Shown piece after piece: positions 1 through 8,250 of a stretch of DNA of 64,000 bases (position 1 is its first letter; every line of letters begins with the position of its first letter). The translations under genes were made by a program, and so were the position numbers. Where the stretch lies: positions 1 through 64,000 of the forward strand of contig NZ_WMIG01000006.1 in NCBI RefSeq assembly GCF_009711205.1, given 5' to 3'. Below the pieces are notes generated by a model that was given only the letters and a program-made list of their open reading frames with translations, had not been told where the DNA came from and made no database searches. The stretch is from Paracoccus litorisediminis. Its GTDB lineage: Bacteria; Pseudomonadota; Alphaproteobacteria; Rhodobacterales; Rhodobacteraceae.

Positions 1-245
1 GCAAGCCGAACCCCGCCCAGACCGCCAAGGAGCGGCTGCAGATCCTGCTGGCTCATGAACGCGCCGGCGGCACCAGCCCGGATTTCCTGCCGCTGCTGCA
101 GCGCGACATCCTCGAGGTCGTCCGCCGCCACATGGAGATCGACGGCGAGCAGGTCGAGGTCAAGCTGGAACGCGGCGAGGAACTCTCCAGCCTCGAAATC
201 AACATCGAACTCCCAGGCGCGACAAAGCTGAAGAAACGGGCCTAA
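1..245 (+). CDS. minE: Cell division topological specificity factor MinE (5' truncated)
   Basis: MinE stimulates the MinD ATPase and drives pole-to-pole Min oscillation, which keeps the FtsZ ring at mid-cell. Eighty codons plus the TAA stop are visible. The segment RLQILLAHERAG is the MinD-binding anti-MinCD helix, and the following LPLLQRDILEVV and VEVKLERGEELSSLEIN match the topological specificity domain. MinE is normally about 85-90 residues, so only around ten N-terminal residues lie before the window. minC and minD would be expected just upstream. The stop overlaps the 3' end of the convergent rpiR-type gene by four bases. Confidence 0.93.
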   Translation, partial: KPNPAQTAKERLQILLAHERAGGTSPDFLPLLQRDILEVVRRHMEIDGEQVEVKLERGEELSSLEINIELPGATKLKKRA

Positions 246-1153
246 TCAGGCCCGCCCCTGCGGCCGTCTCCGGGGCGGCCGCGGCGAAACAGATTGGCGC
301 GGTCGTAAAGCTCTTCCAGCCGCTCCATCCGGCTTTGGGTTTGCGGCCAAGTGCGTTCCTGCACGGCGGCCAGCAGGGTTTCGACCAGCACCAACAGCGC
401 AACCGAACTGTCCCAGGCCGAGGGCACCTCGATCTGGGCAGAAAAGCGGAAACGGGCATGGGCGGCGACCGGGCTGATCCAGGGATCGGTGATCAGCACG
501 ATTTCCGCACCCTGTTCGGCAGCAAGTTCCGCCAGTTGCAGAATTGTGCCCTCGTAGCGGCGGATGTCGAAGACGATCAGCACGTCGCCCTTTTGCAGGT
601 CCAGTAGCGCTGGAGGCCAACTGTTCGACAGCGCCCGCAGCGCGGTGACACCGGGCCGGACGATGCTAAGCTGGGTCACCAGATAATCGGCCAGCGCATG
701 GGTGATCCGGCCACCTGACACAAGGACGCGACGCGCCGGATCGGCCAGCATCGCGGCGCAGGCGTCGAATTCAGAATGGTCGATCCGCCCCAGCGTCGCG
801 GTCAGGTTGCTTAGCACCGCATCGGCGAAGCGATTCAGGATATGGGTGCGCGGCACGCCCTCGGTCCAGCGGGCATGGCGGGACAGGGGGGATTCCAGCC
901 GCGCCTCGATCTCGGCCCGCAACCGGGCCTGAAACTCGGGATAGCCGCGAAAGCCCAGCTTCTGGACCAGCCGCAGTACGGTCGGCGTCGACACCCCGGC
1001 CTCGCGCGCCAGCTGCGGCATCGAGGACAGGCCCGCCACCGGGTAATGGCGCATGAAATGGCTGGCCAGCTGGCGTTCGGCCGGGGTCAGCGTGTCGAAC
1101 CCGGCGGCAAGCCGTTCCTCAATCCTGCCGGGAAAACTGTCCTCTGGATGCAT
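242..1153 (-). CDS. RpiR/MurR family transcriptional regulator (HTH + SIS)
   Basis: Predicted transcriptional regulator of the divergent TRAP/dehydrogenase operon. A helix-turn-helix of the RpiR type lies at about residues 35-75 (LAREAGVSTPTVLRLVQKLG is the recognition region), followed by a SIS-type ligand domain at about 120-260 with the VLVSGGRITHAL strand-loop. In this family the SIS domain usually binds a phosphosugar, but alphaproteobacterial members next to TRAP operons sense other metabolites. The ATG at 1153 gives 303 residues. A TTG at 1171 would add six residues and cannot be excluded. Divergent placement and the dyad at 1211-1235 support local control. Confidence 0.85.
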   Translation of the reverse strand: MHPEDSFPGRIEERLAAGFDTLTPAERQLASHFMRHYPVAGLSSMPQLAREAGVSTPTVLRLVQKLGFRGYPEFQARLRAEIEARLESPLSRHARWTEGVPRTHILNRFADAVLSNLTATLGRIDHSEFDACAAMLADPARRVLVSGGRITHALADYLVTQLSIVRPGVTALRALSNSWPPALLDLQKGDVLIVFDIRRYEGTILQLAELAAEQGAEIVLITDPWISPVAAHARFRFSAQIEVPSAWDSSVALLVLVETLLAAVQERTWPQTQSRMERLEELYDRANLFRRGRPGDGRRGGPD

Positions 1154-1171
1154 CTGCCTGCCGGTGGGCAA

Positions 1172-1367
1172 TTGCCCTGCTGATGGTCGTAAAGATCATA
1201 ACAGATGGTACCTGTCCTGAAATATTATTGACAGGATCAAGCCCGCTGCGCCAGCCTGACCGGGCAGGGAGCGCCAAAATGTCTGATCAAGAGTCGTTTT
1301 ACGCCAATGATTTCCCCCGATCGCCCGACATGGCGCGGCCGGGCTGCGGCTTCCAAGGCAGGGGGGC
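1172..1367. promoter_or_regulatory. Divergent promoter region between rpiR-type gene and TRAP operon
   Basis: 196-base intergenic region. It contains an inverted repeat CCTGTC (1211-1216), 13 bases, GACAGG (1230-1235), in an AT-rich patch, and a TTGACA-like -35 element overlapping the right arm. This is a plausible operator for the divergent RpiR-type regulator. Regulator binding here is inference. Confidence 0.4.
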
Positions 1368-1907
1368 ATGATGCCGGGCTGGGCCATTGCCTATGTGCAA
1401 AGGATCGAGGCGGTGAATTACCGCATCGGGCGCTTTGCCATGTATCTGCTGTTCGTGATCATGGGCATCCTTTTGTGGTCCTCGGTGACCAAGATCATCA
1501 AGCTACCCTCGCTGTGGACGCTGGAAATGGCGCAGTTCACGCTGGTCGCCTATTACCTGCTGGGCGCGCCCTATTCGATGCAGCTGGGCGCGAATGTGCG
1601 GATGGACCTGATGTATGCCCGGATGCCGCTGCGGCGACAGGCGCTTTGGGACATGTTCACCGTCTTCTGCCTGATCTTCTATCTTGGCGTGATGCTGTGG
1701 GGCGCGGTCGATTCCACCGTCTACAGCCTCAGTGTCGGAGAGCGCGCCCCCAGCGCATGGCGTCCGCCGCTATGGCCGATCAAGTTCATCATCACCATCA
1801 GCTTCGCGCTGATGATCCTGCAGGCGCTGGCGCATCTGATCCGCGACATTGCCATTCTTCGGGGCGTCGAGATCCCCATGCCGTTCCGGGGTGAGGTCGA
1901 CCGATGA
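1368..1907 (+). CDS. TRAP transporter small permease (DctQ family)
   Basis: Small membrane subunit of a tripartite ATP-independent periplasmic transporter. The 179-residue protein shows four hydrophobic segments at about 24-45, 60-80, 95-120 and 140-165, the usual DctQ topology. It pairs with the large permease, whose ATG overlaps this stop in an ATGA. Two ATG codons occur in tandem at 1368 and 1371. The purine-rich run GGGGGG just upstream can serve either. First gene of a six-gene operon. Confidence 0.88.
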   Translation: MMPGWAIAYVQRIEAVNYRIGRFAMYLLFVIMGILLWSSVTKIIKLPSLWTLEMAQFTLVAYYLLGAPYSMQLGANVRMDLMYARMPLRRQALWDMFTVFCLIFYLGVMLWGAVDSTVYSLSVGERAPSAWRPPLWPIKFIITISFALMILQALAHLIRDIAILRGVEIPMPFRGEVDR

Positions 1908-3229
1908 GCTATGAATGGATCGCCATCCTGATGTTCTCGACCATGCTGTTGATGATGGTCACGGGGCAAAGGGTGTTCGGCGCGATCGGCTTTGTCGCCG
2001 TGGTCGCGGCCTTGGCGCTGTGGGGGCCGGGTGGCTCCGACATGGGCTTTTCCGCCGTGATGAAGCTGATGAAATGGAACGCGCTGCTGACGCTGCCGAT
2101 GTTCGTCTTCATGGGCTATGTCATGTCGGAATCCCGGCTGGCCGAAGATCTGTACCGGATGTTCCATGTCTGGTTCGGCCCGCTGCCGGGCGGCCTTGCC
2201 ATCGGGACGGTGCTGTTGATGGTGCTGATTTCCGCGATGAACGGGCTGTCGGTCGCGGGCATGGCGATCGGCGCGACCATCGCGCTGCCGGAGCTGGTCA
2301 AGCACCGCTATGACAAACCGATGATTTCGGGCGTGATTCAGGCGGGCTCCAGCCTTGGCATCCTGATCCCGCCCTCGGTTGTGCTGGTGCTGTATTCGCT
2401 GATCGCGCGCCAGCCGGTCAGCCAGTTGTGGCTGGCGGGGATCGGGCCGGGGCTGCTGATGGCGGCGCTGTTCATCATCTATATCCTGATCCGGACATGG
2501 CTAAATCCGGCGCTCGCGCCCCCCATGCCGCCCGAAGAACGCGCCCGGATCACTTGGGCCGAGCGGTTCCGTCTGCTGCGCGCGGGTATCCTGCCACTGG
2601 TGATCTTTGCGGCGATGATGATCCCCTTCATCAAGGGCTGGACCTCGCTGACCGAAAGCAGCGTCGTCGGTGCGCTGGCTGCGGTCTTTGCCGCCATCAT
2701 CAAGGGCCGTTTTACCCGCCACGTGTTCGAGGTCGCCACCCGCCAGACCCTGGCCATCACCTGCATGTTCATGCTGATCATCATGGCGGCTTTGTCCTTT
2801 GGCGCGGTTTTTGACGGCTTGGGCGCGGGCAAGGCCATCGAGAACCTGTTCCTGCAGGAAATGGAGCTGACGCCGCTGCAGGTGCTGCTGATCATGCAGG
2901 CATCCTTCCTGATCATGGGGATGTTTCTGGACGACACCGCCATGCTGGTCATCGTCGCCCCGATCTATGTGACCATGGCGCGCAGCCTTGGCTTTGATCT
3001 GGTCTGGTACGGCATCCTTTACACGATCACCTGCCAGATCGCCTATCTGACGCCGCCTTTCGGTTACAACCTGTTCCTGATGCGGGCGATGGCGCCGCGG
3101 GATTTCACCTTGGGCGTGATCTATCGCTCGGTCCTGCCCTTCGTGCTGATCATGATCCTGACTCTGGCGCTGGTCATCGCCTTTCCCGGCATCGCGATGT
3201 GGCTGCCCCATTCGATCTACGGACAATAA
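1904..3229 (+). CDS. TRAP transporter large permease (DctM family)
   Basis: Large membrane subunit that carries out cation-coupled substrate translocation with DctQ. It is 441 residues and very hydrophobic throughout (about 12 segments), the normal DctM length. Typical features include the SAMNGLSVAGMAIGA region and the VIQAGSSLGILIPPSVVLVL segment shortened here as GSSLGILIPPS. It overlaps dctQ by four bases and is followed after 19 bases by the binding protein. The substrate cannot be read from the permeases; the downstream enzymes suggest a nitrogen-containing alcohol, amine or organic acid. Confidence 0.9.
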   Translation: MSYEWIAILMFSTMLLMMVTGQRVFGAIGFVAVVAALALWGPGGSDMGFSAVMKLMKWNALLTLPMFVFMGYVMSESRLAEDLYRMFHVWFGPLPGGLAIGTVLLMVLISAMNGLSVAGMAIGATIALPELVKHRYDKPMISGVIQAGSSLGILIPPSVVLVLYSLIARQPVSQLWLAGIGPGLLMAALFIIYILIRTWLNPALAPPMPPEERARITWAERFRLLRAGILPLVIFAAMMIPFIKGWTSLTESSVVGALAAVFAAIIKGRFTRHVFEVATRQTLAITCMFMLIIMAALSFGAVFDGLGAGKAIENLFLQEMELTPLQVLLIMQASFLIMGMFLDDTAMLVIVAPIYVTMARSLGFDLVWYGILYTITCQIAYLTPPFGYNLFLMRAMAPRDFTLGVIYRSVLPFVLIMILTLALVIAFPGIAMWLPHSIYGQ

Positions 3230-3248
3230 CCAACAGGGAGAATGACGA

Positions 3249-4286
3249 ATGACCACCAGACGCACTTTCCTGACTTCCGGGGCCTTGGCTGCGGGCGCAA
3301 GCGCGTTGTCCGCGCCCGCCATTGCGCAAGGCGCGCCGCTGAAATGGCGGATGCAGACCTATGCCGGGGCCACGCTTGGCGCGCATGTCGCCAAGCCCGC
3401 GATCGATTCCTTCAACAAGATCGCCAATGGCCAGATGGAGATCGAGCTGTACTATGCCGACCAGCTTGTCCCCACCGCCGAGCTGTTCCGCGCCATGCAG
3501 AACGGCACCATCGATGCGGTGCAATCCGACGATGACAGCATGGCCAGCCCGACCGAGGTCACGGTCTTTGGTGGCTATTTCCCCTTTGCGCTGCGCTACT
3601 CGCTGGATGTGCCCGCGCTGTTTTTGCACCATGGTCTGGATGAGATCTGGAAGGAAGAATATGCCAAGCAGGGCATCCAGCATATTTCGGCCGGATCATG
3701 GGACCCCTGCAACTTCGCCACCAAGCAGCCGATCAACAGCCTTGCCGACCTGCAGGGAAAGCGGGTCTTTACCTTCCCGACCGCAGGCCGCTTCCTGTCG
3801 AAATTCGGCGTCGTTCCGGTGACCCTGCCATGGGAGGATATCGAGGTCGCGTTGCAGACCGGTGAGTTGGACGGCGTTGCATGGTCGGGCATCACCGAGG
3901 ATTACACCGTCGGCTGGGCCGAGGCGACCGGGCACTTCCTGACCAACAGCATCTCGGGCGCGTGGATCGGGCATTTCTTTGCCAATCAGAAGCGCTGGGA
4001 CGAAGTGCCCGATCACCTCAAGGAGCTGATGAAGACCGTCTTCGATCAGTCCCACTACTATCGCCAGCATTGGTATTGGGCGGGCGAGGCCAATTTGCGC
4101 GTCACCGGCGACAAGATGAAGCTGACTACCATTCCAGCCGCCGAATGGGCTACGGTAGAGGAAGCAGCCCGCGAATTCTGGGACGAGATTGCCGCCGAAT
4201 CCGAGGTCAAGGCCAAGGTCGTCGCCAAGATCAAGGAATACAATCAGGCCATGACCAAGGCCGGTCCGCCCTACCGCGACGCCTGA
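3249..4286 (+). CDS. TRAP transporter substrate-binding protein (DctP family), Tat-type leader
   Basis: Periplasmic receptor of the TRAP system. The 345-residue protein begins with a twin-arginine type leader (TTRRTFLTSGALAAGASAL) and a probable cleavage after APAIAQG. The body shows the DctP pattern, including LADLQGKRVFTFP and the ALQTGELDGVAWSG segment near residue 210, where family members place the conserved arginine and substrate contacts. ATG at 3249 has a CAGGGAG ribosome site 8 bases upstream. An earlier ATG at 3242 is out of frame. Followed by a strong hairpin before the next gene. Confidence 0.9.
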   Translation: MTTRRTFLTSGALAAGASALSAPAIAQGAPLKWRMQTYAGATLGAHVAKPAIDSFNKIANGQMEIELYYADQLVPTAELFRAMQNGTIDAVQSDDDSMASPTEVTVFGGYFPFALRYSLDVPALFLHHGLDEIWKEEYAKQGIQHISAGSWDPCNFATKQPINSLADLQGKRVFTFPTAGRFLSKFGVVPVTLPWEDIEVALQTGELDGVAWSGITEDYTVGWAEATGHFLTNSISGAWIGHFFANQKRWDEVPDHLKELMKTVFDQSHYYRQHWYWAGEANLRVTGDKMKLTTIPAAEWATVEEAAREFWDEIAAESEVKAKVVAKIKEYNQAMTKAGPPYRDA

Positions 4287-4297
4287 CCCGCACAATC

Positions 4298-4323
4298 GGG
4301 GTGCGCCACTTCCGGCGCGCCCC
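4298..4323 (+). other. Intra-operon RNA hairpin between dctP and the ligase gene
   Basis: GGGGTGCGCC (4298-4307) pairs with GGCGCGCCCC (4314-4323) across a six-base loop, with a single T-G wobble. No clear T-tract follows, so it looks more like an mRNA-stabilising or partly terminating element that could keep dctQMP transcripts more abundant than the enzyme genes. That role is inference. Confidence 0.5.
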
Positions 4324-4339
4324 CTCTAATAGGTGAGAC

Positions 4340-5701
4340 ATGCCTGCCAATCTGGACTTTGAGACGTTGAAAGCCGCTGTTGCCAGTGGTGAGATCGATA
4401 CCGTGATGGTCGCACTGGTCGACATGCAGGGGCGCCTGATGGGCAAGCGCTTCCATGCCGCGCATTTCATCGAAAACCCCGACGAGACGCATTGCTGCAA
4501 CTACCTGCTGGCCACCGACCTTGAGATGGAGACCGTGCAGGGCTACCGGGCGACCAGCTGGGCCTCGGGCTATGGCGACTATGTGATGAAGCCCGACCTG
4601 GCGACTCTGCGGCGCATCCCTTGGGCCCCCGCAACCGTCTTGTGCATGGCCGATCTTTATGATCACCGCACGCATGAACCGGTGCCCCATGCGCCGCGCA
4701 ACATCCTGCGCCGCCAGATCGAGCGCGCGCGCGCGATGGGCTTTGAGCCGATGATGGCGACCGAACTGGAATTCTTCCTGTTCACCAAGGGTTACAAGGA
4801 ACTCTTCGACGCGGATTATCGCGGCCTTGTGCCGACCGCACGTTTCAACGTCGATTACGGCCTGACCGGGACCTTTGCCGAAGAGCCCTTCATGCGCGCT
4901 CTCAGGAATGGCCTTTATGGCGCTGGAATTCCTGTCGAAAACACCAAGGGCGAGGCCGAGGCGGGCCAGCACGAAGTCAACGTCAAATACTCGGACGCGA
5001 TGGATACGGCGGACATGCATGTCATCGTCAAATCCGCGACCAAGGAAATCGCGCAGAACCAAGGCCTGTCCGCGACCTTCATGGCGAAATATGCGCATGG
5101 CAAGGCCGGGTCCTCCAGCCATGTCCATCAGTCGCTGTTCCGGGATGGCGTGAACGTCTTTCATGACGCGGGGGCGGAACATGGCATGTCCGACCTGATG
5201 CGGCATTACATGGCCGGGCAATTGGCCCATGCGGCCGAGCTGACCTATTTCCTTGCGCCCTATGTCAACAGCTACAAGCGTTTCGTGACCGGGCTGTTCG
5301 CGCCGACCAAGGCGATCTGGTCCATCGACAACCGCACCGCCGGTTTCCGCGTCTGCGGCGACAATACCCGTGGCGTCCGCGTCGAATGCCGCATCGGCGG
5401 TGCCGACCTGAACCCCTATCTGGCCTGCGCGGCGCTGCTTGCGGCAGGACTGGCCGGGATCGAGCAGAAGCTGGAGCTAGAGCCCGCATTCAGCGGCGAT
5501 GCCTATGCCGCCGAACAGGCCCGGCAGATCCCGAAAACCCTTGGCACGGCGGCGATGGCGCTGAACGGCTCAACCATGCTGCGCGCGGCTTTTGGCGACG
5601 AGGTGGTGGACCACTACCTGCGCGCCGCCGAATGGGAGCTTGAGGAACAGAACCGCGTCGTCACCGACTGGGAGCTGTCCCGCGGCTTCGAACGCGCCTG
5701 A
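4340..5701 (+). CDS. Glutamine synthetase-like gamma-glutamyl ligase
   Basis: Member of the glutamine synthetase superfamily, 453 residues. The active-site pattern is visible: ATELEFF (about 141-147, metal-binding Glu), EAEAGQHEVN (about 205-214), SSHVHQS (about 259-265), and NRTAGFRVCG with RVECRIGGAD (about 331-355) for glutamate and ATP binding. It is encoded between a TRAP transporter and two dehydrogenases rather than with nitrogen-control genes. This suggests it glutamylates an amine, as do PuuA, IpuC and gamma-glutamylmethylamide synthetase, rather than making glutamine for biosynthesis. The substrate is unknown. ATG at 4340 follows a weak AGGTGAG site. Confidence 0.82.
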   Translation: MPANLDFETLKAAVASGEIDTVMVALVDMQGRLMGKRFHAAHFIENPDETHCCNYLLATDLEMETVQGYRATSWASGYGDYVMKPDLATLRRIPWAPATVLCMADLYDHRTHEPVPHAPRNILRRQIERARAMGFEPMMATELEFFLFTKGYKELFDADYRGLVPTARFNVDYGLTGTFAEEPFMRALRNGLYGAGIPVENTKGEAEAGQHEVNVKYSDAMDTADMHVIVKSATKEIAQNQGLSATFMAKYAHGKAGSSSHVHQSLFRDGVNVFHDAGAEHGMSDLMRHYMAGQLAHAAELTYFLAPYVNSYKRFVTGLFAPTKAIWSIDNRTAGFRVCGDNTRGVRVECRIGGADLNPYLACAALLAAGLAGIEQKLELEPAFSGDAYAAEQARQIPKTLGTAAMALNGSTMLRAAFGDEVVDHYLRAAEWELEEQNRVVTDWELSRGFERA

Positions 5702-5713
5702 TTTGAGGACAAG

Positions 5714-7102
5714 ATGACCAAGACGATCAAACTGATTTCCCCCGTCGATGGCGCGGTCTATGCCGAGCGTCCGGTTCTGACCGGACCCGAGGCCCGCGTC
5801 GCCGTCGCCCGCGCCCGGACAGCCCAGCCCGCATGGGCCGCGCTGCCGCTGGCCGAGCGTATCGCCAAGGTGCAGGCCGGGATCGCCGCGCTGAATGCGA
5901 TGAAGGATGACATTGTTCTGGAACTTGCCGGGCAGATGGGTCGCCCGACCCGTTATGGCGGCGAGTTTGGTGGTGTGAACGAACGCAGCGCCTATATGGC
6001 CAGCATCGCCGAAACCGCGCTGGCTCCCATGGTTGCCGAGGATAGCGACCGCTTCCGCCGCGAAATCCGGCGCGAACCGGTCGGCGTGGTCTTTGTCATC
6101 GCGCCTTGGAACTATCCCTTCCTGACGGCGGTCAATACCATCGTTCCCGCGCTGATCGCCGGGAATGCGGTGGTGCTGAAACATGCCAGCCAGACCTTGC
6201 TGGCGGGGGATCGGCTGGCGCAGGCGCTGCATCAGGGCGGTGTGCCCGAGGATGTGTTCCAGAACGTCGTCCTTGACCACCAGACCACCGAGGAGCTGAT
6301 TGCCGAACGCAGCTTTGGCTTTGTGAACTTCACCGGCTCGGTCAAGGGCGGGCAGGCGATTGAGCGCGCGGCCTCGGGGACCTTCACCGCGACGGGGTTG
6401 GAACTGGGCGGCAAGGACCCGGGCTATGTCCGGGCCGATGCCGATCTGGATGCCGCCGTGGACAGCCTGATGGACGGCGCGATGTTCAACAGTGGCCAAT
6501 GCTGTTGCGGGATCGAGCGCATCTATGTCCATGAAAGCCTGTATGGCGCCTTTGTCGAAAAGGCGGTGGCTTGGGTAAAGGCGCAGAAGCTGGGCAATCC
6601 CTATGACGCGGAAACCACCATGGGCCCGATGGCCCATCGCCGCTTTGCCGAGCTGGTGCGTGGCCAGATCGCAGAGGCCGTGGCGCAGGGGGCCAAGTCG
6701 ATGATCGATCCCGCTGACTTCCCCGCTGACGATGGCGGCGCCTATCTGGCGCCGCAGATTCTGGTCGATGTGACCCACGACATGCGGGTCATGCGCGAGG
6801 AAAGCTTTGGCCCCGTTGTCGGCATCATGCCGGTCAGCGGCGACGATCAGGCGGTCGCGCTGATGAATGACTGCGATTACGGGCTGACCGCCTCGATCTG
6901 GACTTCGGATGCTGAGGCGGCGTCGGAAATCGGTGCGCGGCTGGAAACCGGCACGGTCTTCATGAACCGCTGCGACTATCTGGACCCGGCTTTGTGCTGG
7001 ACCGGCTGCAAGGATACCGGTCGCGGCGCGGCGCTGTCCAACCTTGGCTATCTGGCCGTGACCCGGCCCAAATCCTACCATCTGAAGAAGGTGACGAAAT
7101 GA
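5714..7102 (+). CDS. NAD(P)-dependent aldehyde dehydrogenase
   Basis: Oxidises an aldehyde to the carboxylic acid in the cytoplasm. The 462-residue protein has the aldehyde dehydrogenase fold: PWNYPF (about 131-136), nucleotide-binding FTGSVKGG (about 206-213), general base Glu in TGLELGGKDP (about 227-236), and catalytic cysteine in FNSGQCCCG (about 259-266). It starts 12 bases after the ligase gene and overlaps the alcohol dehydrogenase by four bases, so the two are co-translated. The probable substrate is the aldehyde made by the neighbouring dehydrogenase. Confidence 0.9.
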   Translation: MTKTIKLISPVDGAVYAERPVLTGPEARVAVARARTAQPAWAALPLAERIAKVQAGIAALNAMKDDIVLELAGQMGRPTRYGGEFGGVNERSAYMASIAETALAPMVAEDSDRFRREIRREPVGVVFVIAPWNYPFLTAVNTIVPALIAGNAVVLKHASQTLLAGDRLAQALHQGGVPEDVFQNVVLDHQTTEELIAERSFGFVNFTGSVKGGQAIERAASGTFTATGLELGGKDPGYVRADADLDAAVDSLMDGAMFNSGQCCCGIERIYVHESLYGAFVEKAVAWVKAQKLGNPYDAETTMGPMAHRRFAELVRGQIAEAVAQGAKSMIDPADFPADDGGAYLAPQILVDVTHDMRVMREESFGPVVGIMPVSGDDQAVALMNDCDYGLTASIWTSDAEAASEIGARLETGTVFMNRCDYLDPALCWTGCKDTGRGAALSNLGYLAVTRPKSYHLKKVTK

Positions 7103-8244
7103 CCCTGCGCGCCAATTGGTCCTATCCGACCGCGATCAAGTTCGGGGCCGGACGCATCGCGGAACTGGCCGAGCAGTGCAAGGCCGTGGGCATTCAGCGC
7201 CCGCTGCTGGTCACCGATAAAGCGCTGGCCAGCCTGCCGATCACGGCAGCTGCGCTGGACATTCTGGAGGCCGCGGGCCTTGGCCGCGCGGTGTTCTCGG
7301 ATGTCGATCCGAACCCCAATGAACATAACATGCAGGCCGGGATCGCCGCCTATAAGGCGGGCGGCCATGACGGGGTGATCTGCTTTGGCGGCGGTTCCGC
7401 GCTGGATCTGGGCAAGATGATCGCGCTGATGGCCGGGCAGACGGTGTCGGTCTGGGATCTTGAGGATATCGGCGACTGGTGGACCCGCGCCGATGCCTCG
7501 GTGATCGCGCCGATCATCGCCGTGCCGACCACGGCGGGCACCGGCTCCGAGGTCGGGCGAGCGGGCGTGCTGACAAACTCGGAGACGCATAAGAAAAAGA
7601 TCATCTTCCATCCCAAGCTGATGCCCGCAGTCACCATCTGCGACCCGGAACTGACGGTGGGGATGCCGAAATTCATCACCGCAGGCACCGGCATGGATGC
7701 CTTTGCCCATTGCCTTGAGGCCTATTGCAGCCCGTTCTTCCACCCGATGAGCCAAGGCATCGCGCTGGAGGGGCTGCGACTGGTCAACGAATACCTGCCG
7801 CGGGCCTATGCGACCCCCGACGATCTGGAGGCGCGGGCACAGATGATGGCCGCCGCCGCCATGGGTGCGGTCGCCTTCCAGAAGGGCTTGGGCGCGATCC
7901 ACAGCCTCAGCCACCCGATCGGCGCGGTCTACGGCACCCATCACGGCACCACCAATGCCGTGGTCATGCCGATGGTGCTGGATTTCAACCGTCCGGTGAT
8001 CGAGGAACGGCTGGTCCGCGCCGCGGATTACCTTGGTATCAAGGGCGGCTTTGAGGGTTTCCGCGCCCGGGTGATGGAACTGCGCAGCACTCTGGGCATT
8101 CCGGCCAACCTGACAGCCATGGGCGTCGAGCCCTCGCGTCTGGACGAGTTGACCGAAATGGCGCTGGAGGACCCGTCCTGCGGCGGCAACCCCATCGAGA
8201 TGACGCGCGAGAATACCCGCGCGCTGTTCGATGCCTGCATGTAG
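7099..8244 (+). CDS. Iron-containing alcohol dehydrogenase
   Basis: Group III metal-dependent alcohol dehydrogenase of 381 residues. It has the nucleotide-binding GGGSALDLGK (about 97-106) and the metal ligands expected of the family: Asp and His in GTGMDAFAHC (about 197-205), His in GAIHSLSHP (about 268) and His in YGTHHG (about 282). The ATG at 7099 forms an ATGA overlap with the aldehyde dehydrogenase stop. An open upstream extension inside that gene is not credible. With the aldehyde dehydrogenase it would convert an alcohol through the aldehyde to an acid. Last gene of the operon; it ends six bases from the convergent pobA. Confidence 0.9.
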   Translation: MTLRANWSYPTAIKFGAGRIAELAEQCKAVGIQRPLLVTDKALASLPITAAALDILEAAGLGRAVFSDVDPNPNEHNMQAGIAAYKAGGHDGVICFGGGSALDLGKMIALMAGQTVSVWDLEDIGDWWTRADASVIAPIIAVPTTAGTGSEVGRAGVLTNSETHKKKIIFHPKLMPAVTICDPELTVGMPKFITAGTGMDAFAHCLEAYCSPFFHPMSQGIALEGLRLVNEYLPRAYATPDDLEARAQMMAAAAMGAVAFQKGLGAIHSLSHPIGAVYGTHHGTTNAVVMPMVLDFNRPVIEERLVRAADYLGIKGGFEGFRARVMELRSTLGIPANLTAMGVEPSRLDELTEMALEDPSCGGNPIEMTRENTRALFDACM

Positions 8245-8250
8245 GGCGCG

